Of a DNA stretch of 64,000 bases, positions 1 to 10,000 are shown piece after piece. A model generated the notes under the pieces. That model did no database searches. It was not told the origin of the DNA and worked only from the letters and a program-made list of their open reading frames with translations. Position numbers and translations under genes: made by a program. Position 1 is the first letter of the stretch. Each line of letters begins with the position of its first letter. The stretch comes from a candidate division WOR-3 bacterium (lineage in GTDB: Bacteria; Hydrothermota; Tepidihabitantia; Tepidihabitantales; Tepidihabitantaceae), in contig JANLFQ010000001.1 of NCBI GenBank assembly GCA_024653355.1, positions 952,576 to 1,016,575 on the forward strand. Reading direction: 5' to 3'.

Positions 1-51
1 CTCCTCGTTGCCACAGTCGCTCTCTTTATCCAGATTCCAATGGCACCATAA
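1..51 (+). CDS. C-terminal end of an unidentified protein (partial)
   Basis: The window opens in frame with 16 codons closed by TAA at 49-51. The residues are mostly hydrophobic and end in Ile-Pro-Met-Ala-Pro, as in the last membrane segment of a transporter. The UspA-like gene starts 20 nt later behind a clear AAGGAG ribosome site, so the two are probably co-transcribed. Too little is present to name a family. Confidence 0.45.
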   Translation, partial: LLVATVALFIQIPMAP

Positions 52-71
52 ATAAAAAGGAGAAAAACAAA

Positions 72-485
72 ATGTTTGAGCGAATTCTCTATATCATCAG
101 TGAAAAACAGGAAGAAAAACACGCAGTGATGGAACTCGCCCGCCACTATCAAAGCACCGTGCTCCTTTCTGCGGTCAGTCCGGTCGCAGAGTGTCCTCCC
201 CCCCGTAACGAGGGAGGAACCCGACAGGCGGTACGGAAAGAAGAGCATGAGCGCCGTTGCTGGCAGGACATTTACCGCCTTGAAGATGAGTTTAAGAAGT
301 CCGGTATCAAGGCATCGGTTGTTGCCCAGCTGGGCACACTTGATAATCTCCAGTTTCTCACCAACTCCACCCGCTGCGACCTTGTTATTCTACCCACCAG
401 TATCCTCGAAAACTTTGACTACAGGTTACCGGAAGAACTTCTGCCCAATCTGCCCTGTCCTCTTCTGCTAATTGGCAAATCCTGA
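72..485 (+). CDS. UspA-like universal stress domain protein
   Basis: 137 aa, one alpha/beta domain of universal-stress-protein length. It begins with a beta strand (MFERILYIIS) and ends with the family-like 'CPLLLIGKS' strand. The usual nucleotide-binding G-x2-G-x9-G motif is not visible before that last strand, so it is more likely a non-ATP-binding member. An AAGGAG site precedes the ATG by 8 nt. The stop codon is one base before the ATG of the EIIA-permease gene, so translation is probably coupled. Small Usp domains often occur beside or fused to ion antiporters, where they are thought to regulate transport; that role here is inference from the neighbour. Confidence 0.7.
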   Translation: MFERILYIISEKQEEKHAVMELARHYQSTVLLSAVSPVAECPPPRNEGGTRQAVRKEEHERRCWQDIYRLEDEFKKSGIKASVVAQLGTLDNLQFLTNSTRCDLVILPTSILENFDYRLPEELLPNLPCPLLLIGKS

Positions 486-486
486 A

Positions 487-2421
487 ATGTCCCTGATTGC
501 CAATTACCTGAAACCGGAGCTCGTTTTTGACCTGGAACGGGTCGATACGCCGGCTGATCTTTTCATCGTTGTTGCTGAAAAACTGGCTCGTTTTGGTGTC
601 GAACCGAAAACAGCAATTTCGGCACTTGTCCAGCGGGAAGAAGCAGGTTCAACCGGCATCGGTCACGGTGTCGCATTACCCCATGCGATAATTCCCAGTA
701 ATATACCGGGACCGCTTCTCGCCTTCATCCGGGTGCGCAAAGGTGTAAACTGGCACGCCGTCGACTCCCAGCCGGTGAAACTCATCTGCCTCATTGTCGC
801 CGGGGAAAATCAGCGACCCGAATATCTAAAACTCCTTGCCGAAATCAGCCGCATTGTTGCTCAACCTCACCTTCGCCAAAGGCTACTCAAAGCAAAAGAT
901 GTCCTCGCTTTAAGAAAACTCCTTATCCAGGAACCGGCCCCGGGCTTCTTTGCCCGGTATCATAAGGCATTAATCCTTGTTGGAGCAATTGTCGGCACCT
1001 ATTTTCTCAGCCGATTTTTCTTCCCCGCATTGAAACTGCCCGCAACGGACATTTACGAAAAACTGGGGTACATCAAATTTAATTATGAACCCTGGCTCAT
1101 GCGCGAAGCGCTCGCCGCTGCCATTTTCCTCGGGATGATCCTCGGCACGATCTTCTTCTGGCGCTACCGCGTTGCCCTGGCGGCAACGAGCATCGCTTTA
1201 CTTTTGCTACTGAGAGTAATGGACATCGAAAGTGCTGTGGAATACATGTCCATTCCCACTGTCATCTTCATTATGGCGATGATGGCTTTAATTAAATGGT
1301 TAGAAAATATCGGCGTCTTCCGGACCGTTGTTGCCCGTGTTGCGCAGCAGGTAGGAAACTCACCAGCATTGATGCTTATCGTACTGATGCTTTTCTCAAT
1401 CATCCTCTCCGGATTTGCTGGAGAAGTGTCTGGTATCCTTGTAACCTTTGGGCTGGCACTGGAAATCGCACGCCGCAGCAAAAGTTCTCCTTTACCATAC
1501 CTGCTTTCCCTCGTCTTTGCCACCAATGTTGGCTCGGCATTGACACTGGTTGGTAACCCGATTGGGGTCTATATTGCATTTGCCGGCGGTCTCACATTTG
1601 AAAACTTTCTGCGCTGGGCAACGCCGGTATCACTAATCGTTGGTCTGGTAACGATATTTCTCTGCGTTTTACTCTTCCGACATCTTCTATCTAAACCAAA
1701 AGAGAGTATCTCACCGGCATTCACCGTTGAAGCAAACCCAGCAGAGGTGCGATTTGGTATTTTGGTCTTCTTAGTGCTAATTTTGCTCATTGTCCTGCAC
1801 GCCCGGATTGAAACCTGGCTGCGCCTTGGTGAAGGGACAATGCTCGTCGCCGCGCCGATTGCCGCCCTTGCCTTTGTCATATTTACTGAACAGGAACGCG
1901 GGAAAATATTGATTGAACGCGGTGTTGACTGGTGGACAATCCTTTTCTTTATGTTTCTCTTCGCCAATGCCGCCTGCCTTGAACACACCGGAGTCACCAC
2001 CAAGTTGGGTTATCTCATCCTCAAGGTCGCGGAAAAACTGCCTGTCACCCGCTGGATGGGCTCATCGGGTTTAACCGGTTCCAGTCTTATCCTGATGCTT
2101 TGGTTTTCCGGAATCAGCTCCGGTTTTGTTGACAATATGCCAATTGTCGCTGCTCTTGTGCCGATTGTCAAAACTTTGGTCCAGATTGGTCTGCCCCACG
2201 CTTCAATTCTCTGGTGGAGCCTCTTGCTCGGCGGTTGCTACGGTGGAAACCTGACGATGATTGGCTCCAGTGCCAATCTGGTTGCCGTGGGTGCATATGA
2301 AAAAGCAACCGGTCAGTCACTCAAGTTTGCCGATTGGATTGCTACCGGTGCGATTGTCACCCTGATTACCCTGGTAATTGCCACCATCCTGCTTCTCTTT
2401 CAGACTTCTCTCTCTCCCTGA
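487..2421 (+). CDS. PTS EIIA domain fused to an ArsB/NhaD-type ion permease
   Basis: 644 aa from the ATG at 487, one base after the Usp stop; an in-frame TTG at 472 is less likely. Residues about 1-150 form a PTS EIIA type-2 (fructose/Ntr) domain with the phospho-acceptor histidine at about 66 in 'GVALPHA'. A first membrane segment follows near 158-178. From about 200 there are some ten membrane segments typical of the ion-transporter superfamily (ArsB, NhaD, SLC13), with family-like 'NPIGVYIAFAGG' and 'DNMPIVAALVP' stretches. It presumably exports Na+ or exchanges Na+/H+ or an anion, with activity gated by EIIA phosphorylation. The ion is unknown, and no EI or HPr gene lies in the window. 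Confidence 0.85.
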   Translation: MSLIANYLKPELVFDLERVDTPADLFIVVAEKLARFGVEPKTAISALVQREEAGSTGIGHGVALPHAIIPSNIPGPLLAFIRVRKGVNWHAVDSQPVKLICLIVAGENQRPEYLKLLAEISRIVAQPHLRQRLLKAKDVLALRKLLIQEPAPGFFARYHKALILVGAIVGTYFLSRFFFPALKLPATDIYEKLGYIKFNYEPWLMREALAAAIFLGMILGTIFFWRYRVALAATSIALLLLLRVMDIESAVEYMSIPTVIFIMAMMALIKWLENIGVFRTVVARVAQQVGNSPALMLIVLMLFSIILSGFAGEVSGILVTFGLALEIARRSKSSPLPYLLSLVFATNVGSALTLVGNPIGVYIAFAGGLTFENFLRWATPVSLIVGLVTIFLCVLLFRHLLSKPKESISPAFTVEANPAEVRFGILVFLVLILLIVLHARIETWLRLGEGTMLVAAPIAALAFVIFTEQERGKILIERGVDWWTILFFMFLFANAACLEHTGVTTKLGYLILKVAEKLPVTRWMGSSGLTGSSLILMLWFSGISSGFVDNMPIVAALVPIVKTLVQIGLPHASILWWSLLLGGCYGGNLTMIGSSANLVAVGAYEKATGQSLKFADWIATGAIVTLITLVIATILLLFQTSLSP

Positions 2422-2435
2422 ATAAACAAACAGTT

Positions 2436-4298
2436 ATGAAGAAAAAGGGCATTAACAAAGGGGGCAAGCCCCGGGCTGCTATCCATACCGCTCTCCCTTC
2501 TGCGGTTGGTCAACCCGTCAATTTTTCCTCCCTACTGCCTTTGGTCCCGGTGCTCCTCACCCTCATTATCCGCATTCTGTTCATCCTTGAAGTACGCCAT
2601 CTTCCATTTTCCTGGGTATCGCCTTATGTTGTGGACTCCTGGGCTTATCATCGCTGGGCGCTGGAAATTGTAAACGGCGATTTCTGGGGCTCAGAAGTCT
2701 TCTTCCTCCGACCCATCTATCCTTACCTGCTCGCTCTCCTCTATAAACTTTTTGGACCGAAAGTGCTCATCGTTCAGGTGTTCCAGGCCCTCCTCGCTAC
2801 CGCATCCAGTTTCCTGCTTTACCGCTGTACCGAAAAAATCTTTAACCGGTCTGCCGCTTTTGTTGCCGGCATCGGTTTCGCTCTGTGTGGAGTGCTAACT
2901 TTTTATACCGGCGCCCTGCTCTATGTCGAAATCACGATATTTTTCAGTCTCCTTACGCTGTATCTCTTTACCGCTACCCGCTTCCCATTACCCACTTACC
3001 GCCTCGTTTTTGCCGGCATAACCTTTGGACTGCTGGTCATCTGCCGACCGGAACTTTTGCTCCTTGCGCCTCTTTTACTGATTTATCTTTGGCAGAATAA
3101 AACCTCGCTCAAAGGCGTTGCTCTGTTCAGCCTGATTTCGCTGCTGACGATTGGCATCGTGCCCCTGCGGAACTTTGCAGTCGCCCGCGACCCGGTTTTC
3201 TTTACCGCCCACTCCGGCATCAACTTTTACTACGGCAACAACCCTTCGGCGGACGGTACCTGGCAATCCCCGCCCGAACTTTCCACCGGATTGGGTTTCT
3301 CCCACGAACGGCTAAAGAAAGTCGCCAAAGTAGTCGAAGGCAAAGAGTTAACCTGGTCCCGGGCTTCAAGTTACTGGACAAAAAAGGGGGTAAACTACAT
3401 TCTCACCCACCCCCTGAAATGGCTCCAACTGCTCCTCAGAAAGTTTCTGCTATTCTGGAGCAACTACGAAATCCCCAATAACTACTACCCGGAAACGGTG
3501 CGCCCATTTTCCCGTGTATTAAAAATCGCCTTTATCAATTACGGCGTGGTCGCGGCACTGGGCATTATCGGTATGTTTTTAGCAAGACGTAACCGCCGGG
3601 CTTTGCCAGTTTATCTTTTCGTTCTTGGCTATCTCGGTTCCGCACTAATTTTTTATGTCCTGTCCCGGTTACGCGCCCCGGTTATCCCATTCCTGTTGAT
3701 GTTTACCGGTTCTGCTGTTACAGAGATTTACCAACTTCTACGCCATGCGCCGAAAAGAAGGGTCGGTATTGTCAGCCTTGGTATCGCTGCCCTCATCTAT
3801 TTCGCTACCAACCTTATCCCGGTTAACCGCAACCCTTATTCGGCGCAAGCCTGGACCCAACTGGGTAACATCTACCTTGAGAGACACCGCACCTCTTCAG
3901 CAATTGAGGCGCTCAATCGTGCCCTCCAGTTTGACCAAGACAACGCCGCTGCCCGCTACAGCCTGATTCTCGCCTACGCCAGCGTGCGCCGTGTCCCCGA
4001 AGCAGAAAGGGAATTTTTCACCCTCACCCAAAACAACCCCGATGCTTTGGAATTACACCATCTTGCCGCTGCTCGCATCGCAATTGCCACCCGTGATTTC
4101 AGCCGCGCCATCGAGCATTATCATGCCGCACTGGAACACGACCCGAACAATCCAGAGACGTTGTATCTACTGGGAATGGTCTTCATCAGTATTAACAAAC
4201 TGGACAGCGCCGAATTTTACCTTGAACGGGCAACGCTTCTTGACCCCTGGCACGATGCCGCCCGAAATGCGCTGGCAATGTTAAGGACAAAAAGATGA
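2436..4298 (+). CDS. GT39-like membrane glycosyltransferase with C-terminal TPRs
   Basis: 620 aa from the ATG at 2436, 14 nt after the permease stop; the open frame extends upstream but overlaps that gene. Residues about 40-450 hold roughly ten membrane helices with a large luminal loop. 'VVDSWAYHRWA' near the first loop resembles the acidic motif of PMT/GT39 polyprenyl-phosphate-mannose transferases, and 'RPIYPYLLALLYKLFG' is typical of the family. From about 480 to the end are three to four TPR units ('AWTQLGNIYLERH', 'AIEHYHAALEHDPNNPETLYLLG'). It probably transfers a lipid-linked sugar to proteins or glycolipids at the outer face of the inner membrane, with the TPRs recruiting partners. 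Substrate unknown. Confidence 0.8.
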   Translation: MKKKGINKGGKPRAAIHTALPSAVGQPVNFSSLLPLVPVLLTLIIRILFILEVRHLPFSWVSPYVVDSWAYHRWALEIVNGDFWGSEVFFLRPIYPYLLALLYKLFGPKVLIVQVFQALLATASSFLLYRCTEKIFNRSAAFVAGIGFALCGVLTFYTGALLYVEITIFFSLLTLYLFTATRFPLPTYRLVFAGITFGLLVICRPELLLLAPLLLIYLWQNKTSLKGVALFSLISLLTIGIVPLRNFAVARDPVFFTAHSGINFYYGNNPSADGTWQSPPELSTGLGFSHERLKKVAKVVEGKELTWSRASSYWTKKGVNYILTHPLKWLQLLLRKFLLFWSNYEIPNNYYPETVRPFSRVLKIAFINYGVVAALGIIGMFLARRNRRALPVYLFVLGYLGSALIFYVLSRLRAPVIPFLLMFTGSAVTEIYQLLRHAPKRRVGIVSLGIAALIYFATNLIPVNRNPYSAQAWTQLGNIYLERHRTSSAIEALNRALQFDQDNAAARYSLILAYASVRRVPEAEREFFTLTQNNPDALELHHLAAARIAIATRDFSRAIEHYHAALEHDPNNPETLYLLGMVFISINKLDSAEFYLERATLLDPWHDAARNALAMLRTKR

Positions 4299-4321
4299 AG
4301 CCCGGTCCTGAATACAAAAAA

Positions 4322-4350
4322 TTGACATTGTTCCCAGTCGTTGCTAAATG
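4322..4350 (+). promoter_or_regulatory. recJ promoter, predicted leaderless
   Basis: Consensus -35 TTGACA at 4322-4327, 17-nt spacer, then TAAATG at 4345-4350 (3 of 6 matches; CTAAAT one base upstream is equally weak). The predicted +1 is 4356-4357, on the GTG codon proposed as the recJ start. The weak -10 makes this the least certain of the leaderless set. Confidence 0.45.
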
Positions 4351-4355
4351 TTAAC

Positions 4356-6074
4356 GTGGCAGCAATAGTTCCCAATCACCACTGGCAAATAACCTCTCCT
4401 TCCCCTGACGCCGTCGAGCCGCTTGCCGCCGCTGCTCAAGTACCACCGCTTATCGCTCAACTGCTCTATCAGCGCGGTTGCCGCACCCCCGAGGCAATTG
4501 ATGAGTTTTTAAACCCTTCGGCATCTCGTCTGCACCGACCTGAGACACTGCCCGACATCGCCCGGGCAACAGAACGCATCATCGCCGCCTTGGAGAAAAA
4601 GGAACCAATCCTTGTCTATGGTGATTACGATGTTGACGGCGTCTGTGGCACCGCACTGCTGGTTAGCGCCTTAAAAAATTTAGGGGGAGAAGTACGCGCC
4701 TATCTGCCGCACCGCGCCAGCGAAGGCTACGGCGTATCTTTTGCCGGTATTGAATTCGCCCGCAACCACAACATCAGGCTGATTATCACCAACGATTGCG
4801 GCTCCTCAGACATTGAAGCCCTGAATCTGGCTCGGGCAGCAAAAATTGATGTCATCGTCACCGACCATCATGAAATTGGACCCCAGCCGCCGCCGGTGCT
4901 GGCATTTGTAAATCCCAAGCGCCCTGATTCCCGGTATCCATTTCGGGAACTCGCCGGTAGCGGCGTCGCCTTCAAACTTGCCTGGCATCTCCTTTCAACA
5001 CTCGGTCGCTCCAAAGAAGAACTGATCGCCCTTCTTGACCTTGCCGGATTGGGAACAATCGCCGATGTTGTCCCGTTAATAGGTGAAAACCGGCTTATCG
5101 CCCGGCTCGGTCTTATCGCCCTTAACCAGACAACCCGTCCCGGAATCAGAATGCTTATTGAATCCAGCCGGCTGAAGTCAAAAGTTTTAACCGCCCGCGA
5201 CATCGGTTTCGTCCTTGCCCCCCGCATCAACGCCGCCGGCCGTGTTGGTCATGCCCGGACCGCATTAGAACTGCTCCTTACCGAGGACGAAACTCGCGCC
5301 CGGACAATTGCCCGTGAACTGGAAATACTGAACCGCACCCGTCAGGCACTTGAGGACCAGATTATCAATGAAGCAAGCACCTTTATCGAGGCGGAAAAAA
5401 TGGCGGAAAACCGCGTGCTGGTCCTGGCCCAGCCGGGTTGGAACGAAGGGGTAATTGGCATCGTTGCTGCTCGGCTGGTTGAACGGTTCTGGCGCCCCTG
5501 CATTATGATTGCCCTGAAAAAAGAAATCGGCAAAGGTTCAGGCCGTTCTGTGACTGGATTCAACCTTTATGAGGCACTGCACCACTGCTCAGAACACCTC
5601 GTCGCCTATGGCGGCCACCGCTACGCCGCCGGCTTAAAGATATTACCGGAAAGAGTACCCGACCTTCGGACCGCCCTCAACCGCTTTGCTGCCGAACTGC
5701 CGGAAGAGATTTTCCAACCCACTTTGCATATCGAAGCGGTCGCAAGTCTGAACGAGGTCGACGAAAATTTGCTCTCGCTCCTTGCCCGATTCGAACCGTT
5801 CGGGCCCGAGAACCCGGAACCGGTTTTTGCGTCACTTGGTTTAGAAGTGGTTGGCTATCCGCGCCGTGTTGGACGGGATAAAGCCCATCTGAAATTCCGG
5901 GTCCGTTCGGGTAATAAAGTCCTCGACGCCATTGCCTGGCAAAGAAGTGATGAACTGCTGAACCTCGAAATCGGCAAACCCGGTCACCTTGACATCTGTT
6001 ATACCGTAACCCGGGACAGTTATGCGGGCCGCACCAAAGTCCAGTTAAATATTATCGATTTGAGAACAAAATAA
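4356..6074 (+). CDS. recJ: Single-stranded-DNA-specific exonuclease RecJ
   Basis: About 572 aa. Degrades single-stranded DNA 5' to 3' in recombination and mismatch repair. The DHH phosphoesterase motifs are intact: 'YGDYDVDG', 'TNDCGSSD', 'VTDHHEIG' and 'GTIADVVPL'. The DHHA1 domain carries 'GGHRYAAG', followed by an OB-like C-terminal domain. Start choice: the open frame reaches back to TTG 4341. A TTGACA box at 4322-4327, with a weak -10 at about 4345-4350, puts the transcription start at 4356-4357, so I prefer the GTG at 4356 as a leaderless start. No Shine-Dalgarno site is visible. It converges on rpsG. Confidence 0.93.
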   Translation: MAAIVPNHHWQITSPSPDAVEPLAAAAQVPPLIAQLLYQRGCRTPEAIDEFLNPSASRLHRPETLPDIARATERIIAALEKKEPILVYGDYDVDGVCGTALLVSALKNLGGEVRAYLPHRASEGYGVSFAGIEFARNHNIRLIITNDCGSSDIEALNLARAAKIDVIVTDHHEIGPQPPPVLAFVNPKRPDSRYPFRELAGSGVAFKLAWHLLSTLGRSKEELIALLDLAGLGTIADVVPLIGENRLIARLGLIALNQTTRPGIRMLIESSRLKSKVLTARDIGFVLAPRINAAGRVGHARTALELLLTEDETRARTIARELEILNRTRQALEDQIINEASTFIEAEKMAENRVLVLAQPGWNEGVIGIVAARLVERFWRPCIMIALKKEIGKGSGRSVTGFNLYEALHHCSEHLVAYGGHRYAAGLKILPERVPDLRTALNRFAAELPEEIFQPTLHIEAVASLNEVDENLLSLLARFEPFGPENPEPVFASLGLEVVGYPRRVGRDKAHLKFRVRSGNKVLDAIAWQRSDELLNLEIGKPGHLDICYTVTRDSYAGRTKVQLNIIDLRTK

Positions 6075-6127
6075 CCGCACTAAAGCACTTTTACCGCTGC
6101 ATCGAATATATACTTTAAGGTCGGTCT

Positions 6128-6598
6128 TTACCAGCGGTAATGAGCAAAGGCACGGTTGGCTTCTGCCATCTTGTGGGTGTCTTCCCGTTTCTTAACCGCG
6201 CCCCCCTGCTTTCGGCTGGCATCGACCAACTCTCCTGCCAGCCGTTCAATCATTGTGTGTTCACTCCGACCACGTGCGGACTCAACAATCCATTTTATCG
6301 CCAGGGCGTCCCGACGCTGCGGCGGCACCTCCATTGGAATCTGGTAGGTTGCCCCGCCCACCCGCCTGGGTCGAACCTCAAGCACCGGTTTCACATTGTT
6401 AATTGCCTTCTGAAACACCGCATAGCCATCTTCCCCGGTACGCTCCTGTGCCAGCTCCAAAGCTTTGTAGAAAATCCGCTGCGCAACAGTTTTCTTTCCA
6501 TCCCACATCAGTTTGTTGATAAATCGCGCCACCAGTATTGAATTAAATCGCGGGTCCGGTGCTGGTGTCCGCACCTTAAATTTACCGCGCCGCGCCAT
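6128..6598 (-). CDS. rpsG: 30S ribosomal protein S7
   Basis: 156 aa, the standard uS7 length; it nucleates folding of the 3' domain of 16S rRNA. Family residues are clear, from 'VRTPAPDPRFNSILVARFINKLM' -like N-terminal basic arm to 'EVRPRRVGGATYQIPMEV' and a C-terminal 'NRAFAHYRW'. It lies 35 nt after rpsL with a GGAGG site and is the last gene of the long rpoBC operon. In many bacteria fusA follows rpsG; here the next gene is convergent recJ. Confidence 0.98.
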   Translation of the reverse strand: MARRGKFKVRTPAPDPRFNSILVARFINKLMWDGKKTVAQRIFYKALELAQERTGEDGYAVFQKAINNVKPVLEVRPRRVGGATYQIPMEVPPQRRDALAIKWIVESARGRSEHTMIERLAGELVDASRKQGGAVKKREDTHKMAEANRAFAHYRW

Positions 6599-6633
6599 AA
6601 GCCTCCCTCATGGTGTCGTCGTTAATTTTCATA

Positions 6634-7017
6634 CTATCCCGCCTGTCCCTTGGGCTTCTTGACTCCGTACTGACTGCGTGCCTGCCGTCTTCCTTCAACA
6701 CCGCCACAGTCGTAAACCCCGCGCACCACATGATACCGCACACCAGGTAGGTCTTTTACTCGGCCACCCCGCACGAGCACAATCGAGTGCTCCTGCAGGT
6801 TATGCCCCTCACCCGGAATGTAAGCGGTAACCTCATAACCCGATGTCAATCTCACCTTACACACCTTGCGCAGCGCCGAATTGGGCTTTTTGGGTGTCGT
6901 AGTGTATACCCGCACGCAGACGCCGCGCCGCTGCGGACACCCCTTCAAAGCCGGGCTCTTGGAGCGGGCGCGTAACTGCTTGCGGGGTTTCCGCACCAGT
7001 TGATTAATCGTCGGCAT
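6634..7017 (-). CDS. rpsL: 30S ribosomal protein S12
   Basis: 127 aa uS12, part of the decoding centre. '[14 protein letters not shown]' and '[14 protein letters not shown]' contain the conserved lysines whose mutation gives streptomycin resistance; both look wild type. It follows rpoC by 24 nt with AAGGAGG before the ATG. The order rpoB-rpoC-rpsL-rpsG is widespread in bacteria. Confidence 0.98.
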   Translation of the reverse strand: MPTINQLVRKPRKQLRARSKSPALKGCPQRRGVCVRVYTTTPKKPNSALRKVCKVRLTSGYEVTAYIPGEGHNLQEHSIVLVRGGRVKDLPGVRYHVVRGVYDCGGVEGRRQARSQYGVKKPKGQAG

Positions 7018-7041
7018 AAGCCTCCTTAAAGTTTAACATCT

Positions 7042-10000
7042 TCATGCCGCTTCCTGTCCTTTCTTTTCTTCTTCCTGTACCAGTTTTATGCGACTGAACT
7101 CCCGGAATCCGGTACCCGCCGGGATCAATCGGCCAACGATAACATTTTCCTTTAAACCCCGCAGTTTGTCAACTCTCCCTTGAATTGCCGCTTCCGACAG
7201 AACCCGGGTTGTCTCCTGAAACGAAGCCGCCGACAGGAAACTGTCGGTTAACAACGCTGCCCGGGTGATTCCTAAAAGGATGGGCTGGTAACTTGCCGGC
7301 TTTAGACCATCGGCAAGTAACCGGTCATTCTCCTCCAGTACCCGCCGGCGTTCTACAATCTCCCCCTCAACAAAATTGCTATCACCCGCATCCTCAATTC
7401 GCACCTTGCGTAACATCTGACGCACAATCACCGAAATGTGCTTGTCGTTGATTTTAACCTTTTGTAACCGGTAAACTGCCTGAATCTGGTTAGTCAAAAA
7501 TTCCTGGACCGCCAGCCACCCTTTGACGCGCAGAACATCATGCGGGTCTACCGAACCCTCACACAACTTATCACCGGCCTTCACCGTATCACCCGATTTT
7601 ACCAGCAAAAATTTGCCGTAGGGGATTTCATACTCTTTCACCGCCCCGCCCTCGGACACAACCCGAACCATCCGTTTACCCTCCTTGGGTTCCCCGACTT
7701 CCACCATGCCGTCAATTTCGGAAATTATCGCTGGTGATTTAACATGTTTCGCTTCAAACAGTTCGGCAACCTTGGGAAGACCACCGGTGATATCGCGCGT
7801 CCGCGCCATCTCCTTAAGCAATCGTGCCAGGATGTCACCGGCAACGACCGCCTGTCCATCATCCACTACCAGATATGCCCCGGCGGGTAGCGCATGCGAA
7901 TCAACCACCTTGCCCTTTTCGTTTACCACCTCCAGCGCCGGGTGCAGTTTCCGCTCCCGGTCCTCGACAATAATGCGCTGTTTTTGTTCCGTGCGTTCGT
8001 CAATATCTTCCCGCAATGTCCGGCCAATTTCAATATCACGGTAGCGCACCTTACCCTGACCCCGCGCCAGCAGCGGAATTGAATAAGGTTCCCACTCAAA
8101 CAAGATATCATCCTCTTTTACCTCTGCGCCGTCCTTCACCCGCACCAATGCGCCCGGCGGCACGGTAAACGGCACCACACGGTCGCCAGCCGATAAAATC
8201 AGTCTTCCCTGCTCCAGTGCGGTTGTCTCGCCATCACTGCGCTGCACAACCATCATCCCTTCGAACTTAACCTTGCCCGCAAACCGGGCCGTTGCCTTGG
8301 TTTGTTCTGCCACCCGCGCCGCAACACCACCCACATGGAAGGTCTTTAATGTCAACTGTGTCCCGGGTTCGCCAATCGACTGGGCAGCAACAATCCCTAC
8401 CGCTTCGCCAATCTCAACAACCCGTCCTGTCGCCATGTTCCTGCCGTAACACTTAACGCAAAGTCCGTAAGGAGCCTCACAGGTCAATACCGAACGCACC
8501 CGTACCATCTCAATACCGCTCGTCTCAATCTCCTCTGCCGCCTTGTCCGTTATCTCTTCGCCGGCTCTAACAATTACCTCACCGGAAACGGGATTAACGA
8601 TATCATCCAGGGCAAACCGCCCGGCAATTCGTTCACTCAGAGGTTCGATGACATCGCCCCCTTCCCGCAGCGCCGTAACCTCCTGACCCACGATTGTACC
8701 ACAGTCTTCCATGGTAATAACCACATCCTGGGCAACATCCACCAGTCGGCGGGTCAGATAACCGGCTTCGGCTGTCTTCAACGCCGTATCGGTCAATCCC
8801 TTGCGCGCACCGTGTGTTGAGATGAAGTACTCCCATACCGAAAGCCCTTCCTTAAAAGAACTCTTAATCGGGGTTTCAATCACCTCCTCACCCACCGTGC
8901 GCCGCTGCGGTTTTGCCATCAAACCACGCATGCCACCGAGCTGTGCCGCCTGGGTACGAGAGCCCCGGGCGCCGGAGTCAATGAGAATAAACACCGGGTT
9001 AAAACCTTCCTGGTCTTTCTGCAAGCGCATCATCAACGCCTCTTCAACTTCGGCTGTTGCCAGCGTCCAGGTGTTGACGACTTTATTGTACTTCTCCGAG
9101 TCGGTCATCAACCCCTGTTCATAAGCCCGTTGCACGCGACGGACATCATTCTCGCTCTCCCGCAGAATGGCGCCCTTCTCCTCAGGCACGACGATATCGT
9201 CCATACCGATCGACAGTCCGGAGCGAGTTGCCATCTCAAAACCCAAATCTTTCAGGTCGTCCAGCAACTTAACGGTCGCATCCAATCCCAATGTCCGCAC
9301 ACACTTATCAATCAATCCGATGAGTTTGTCTTTGGGATACACCTCATTTACAAATCTCAACCGTTCCGGTAAAACCTCATTGAACAAAACCCGCCCCACC
9401 GTCGTGACAAAATCGCTACCCTGATACCGGAACAAAATCCATTCGTGTAAATCTACTTCACCCAAATCCTGTGCCGAATGAACCGTTGCAAAATCGTCAA
9501 ACAAACGGAGCTGTTCTTTTGCCGGCGCTTTACCCCGGGCTTTTGTCAAGTAATAAATTCCGGCGACGATGTCTTGCGAAGGAACCATCAAAGGCCGACC
9601 GTGCGCCGGTGACAAAATGTTATGCGAGGAGAGCATCAACACCGCCGCCTCCAGCACCCCTTCCGGGGTCACCGGCACATGAACCGACATTGTATCACCG
9701 TCAAAATCGGCATTAAACGGTGGGCATACCAGCGGGTGAATACCAATCGCCCGATGCTCAGATAGGACTGGATAAAAGGCTTCGATTGAAACCCGGTGCA
9801 AAGTCGGCGCCCGGTTGAGCAGTACCGGATGTTCTCTGGTTACCTCCTCCAGTACTTCCCACACCTCCGGTGTCTCTTTCCGGTACATACTCTTCGCCCC
9901 GCGTTCACTCTCTGCCAGTTTTCGCTCCTCCAGCCGACGCAAAATCATCGGCTTGAACAACTCCAGCGCCATCTCTTTTGGTAAACTACACTGATGCAAC

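Noticed and set aside
51-71. Terminator before the UspA gene
   Set aside because: The 20-nt gap contains only AT-rich sequence and a ribosome site; no dyad.
6092-6139. Bidirectional terminator between recJ and rpsG
   Set aside because: The dyad arms are 32 nt apart, one lies inside rpsG, and no U-run follows on either strand. Kept only as a remark in a finding.
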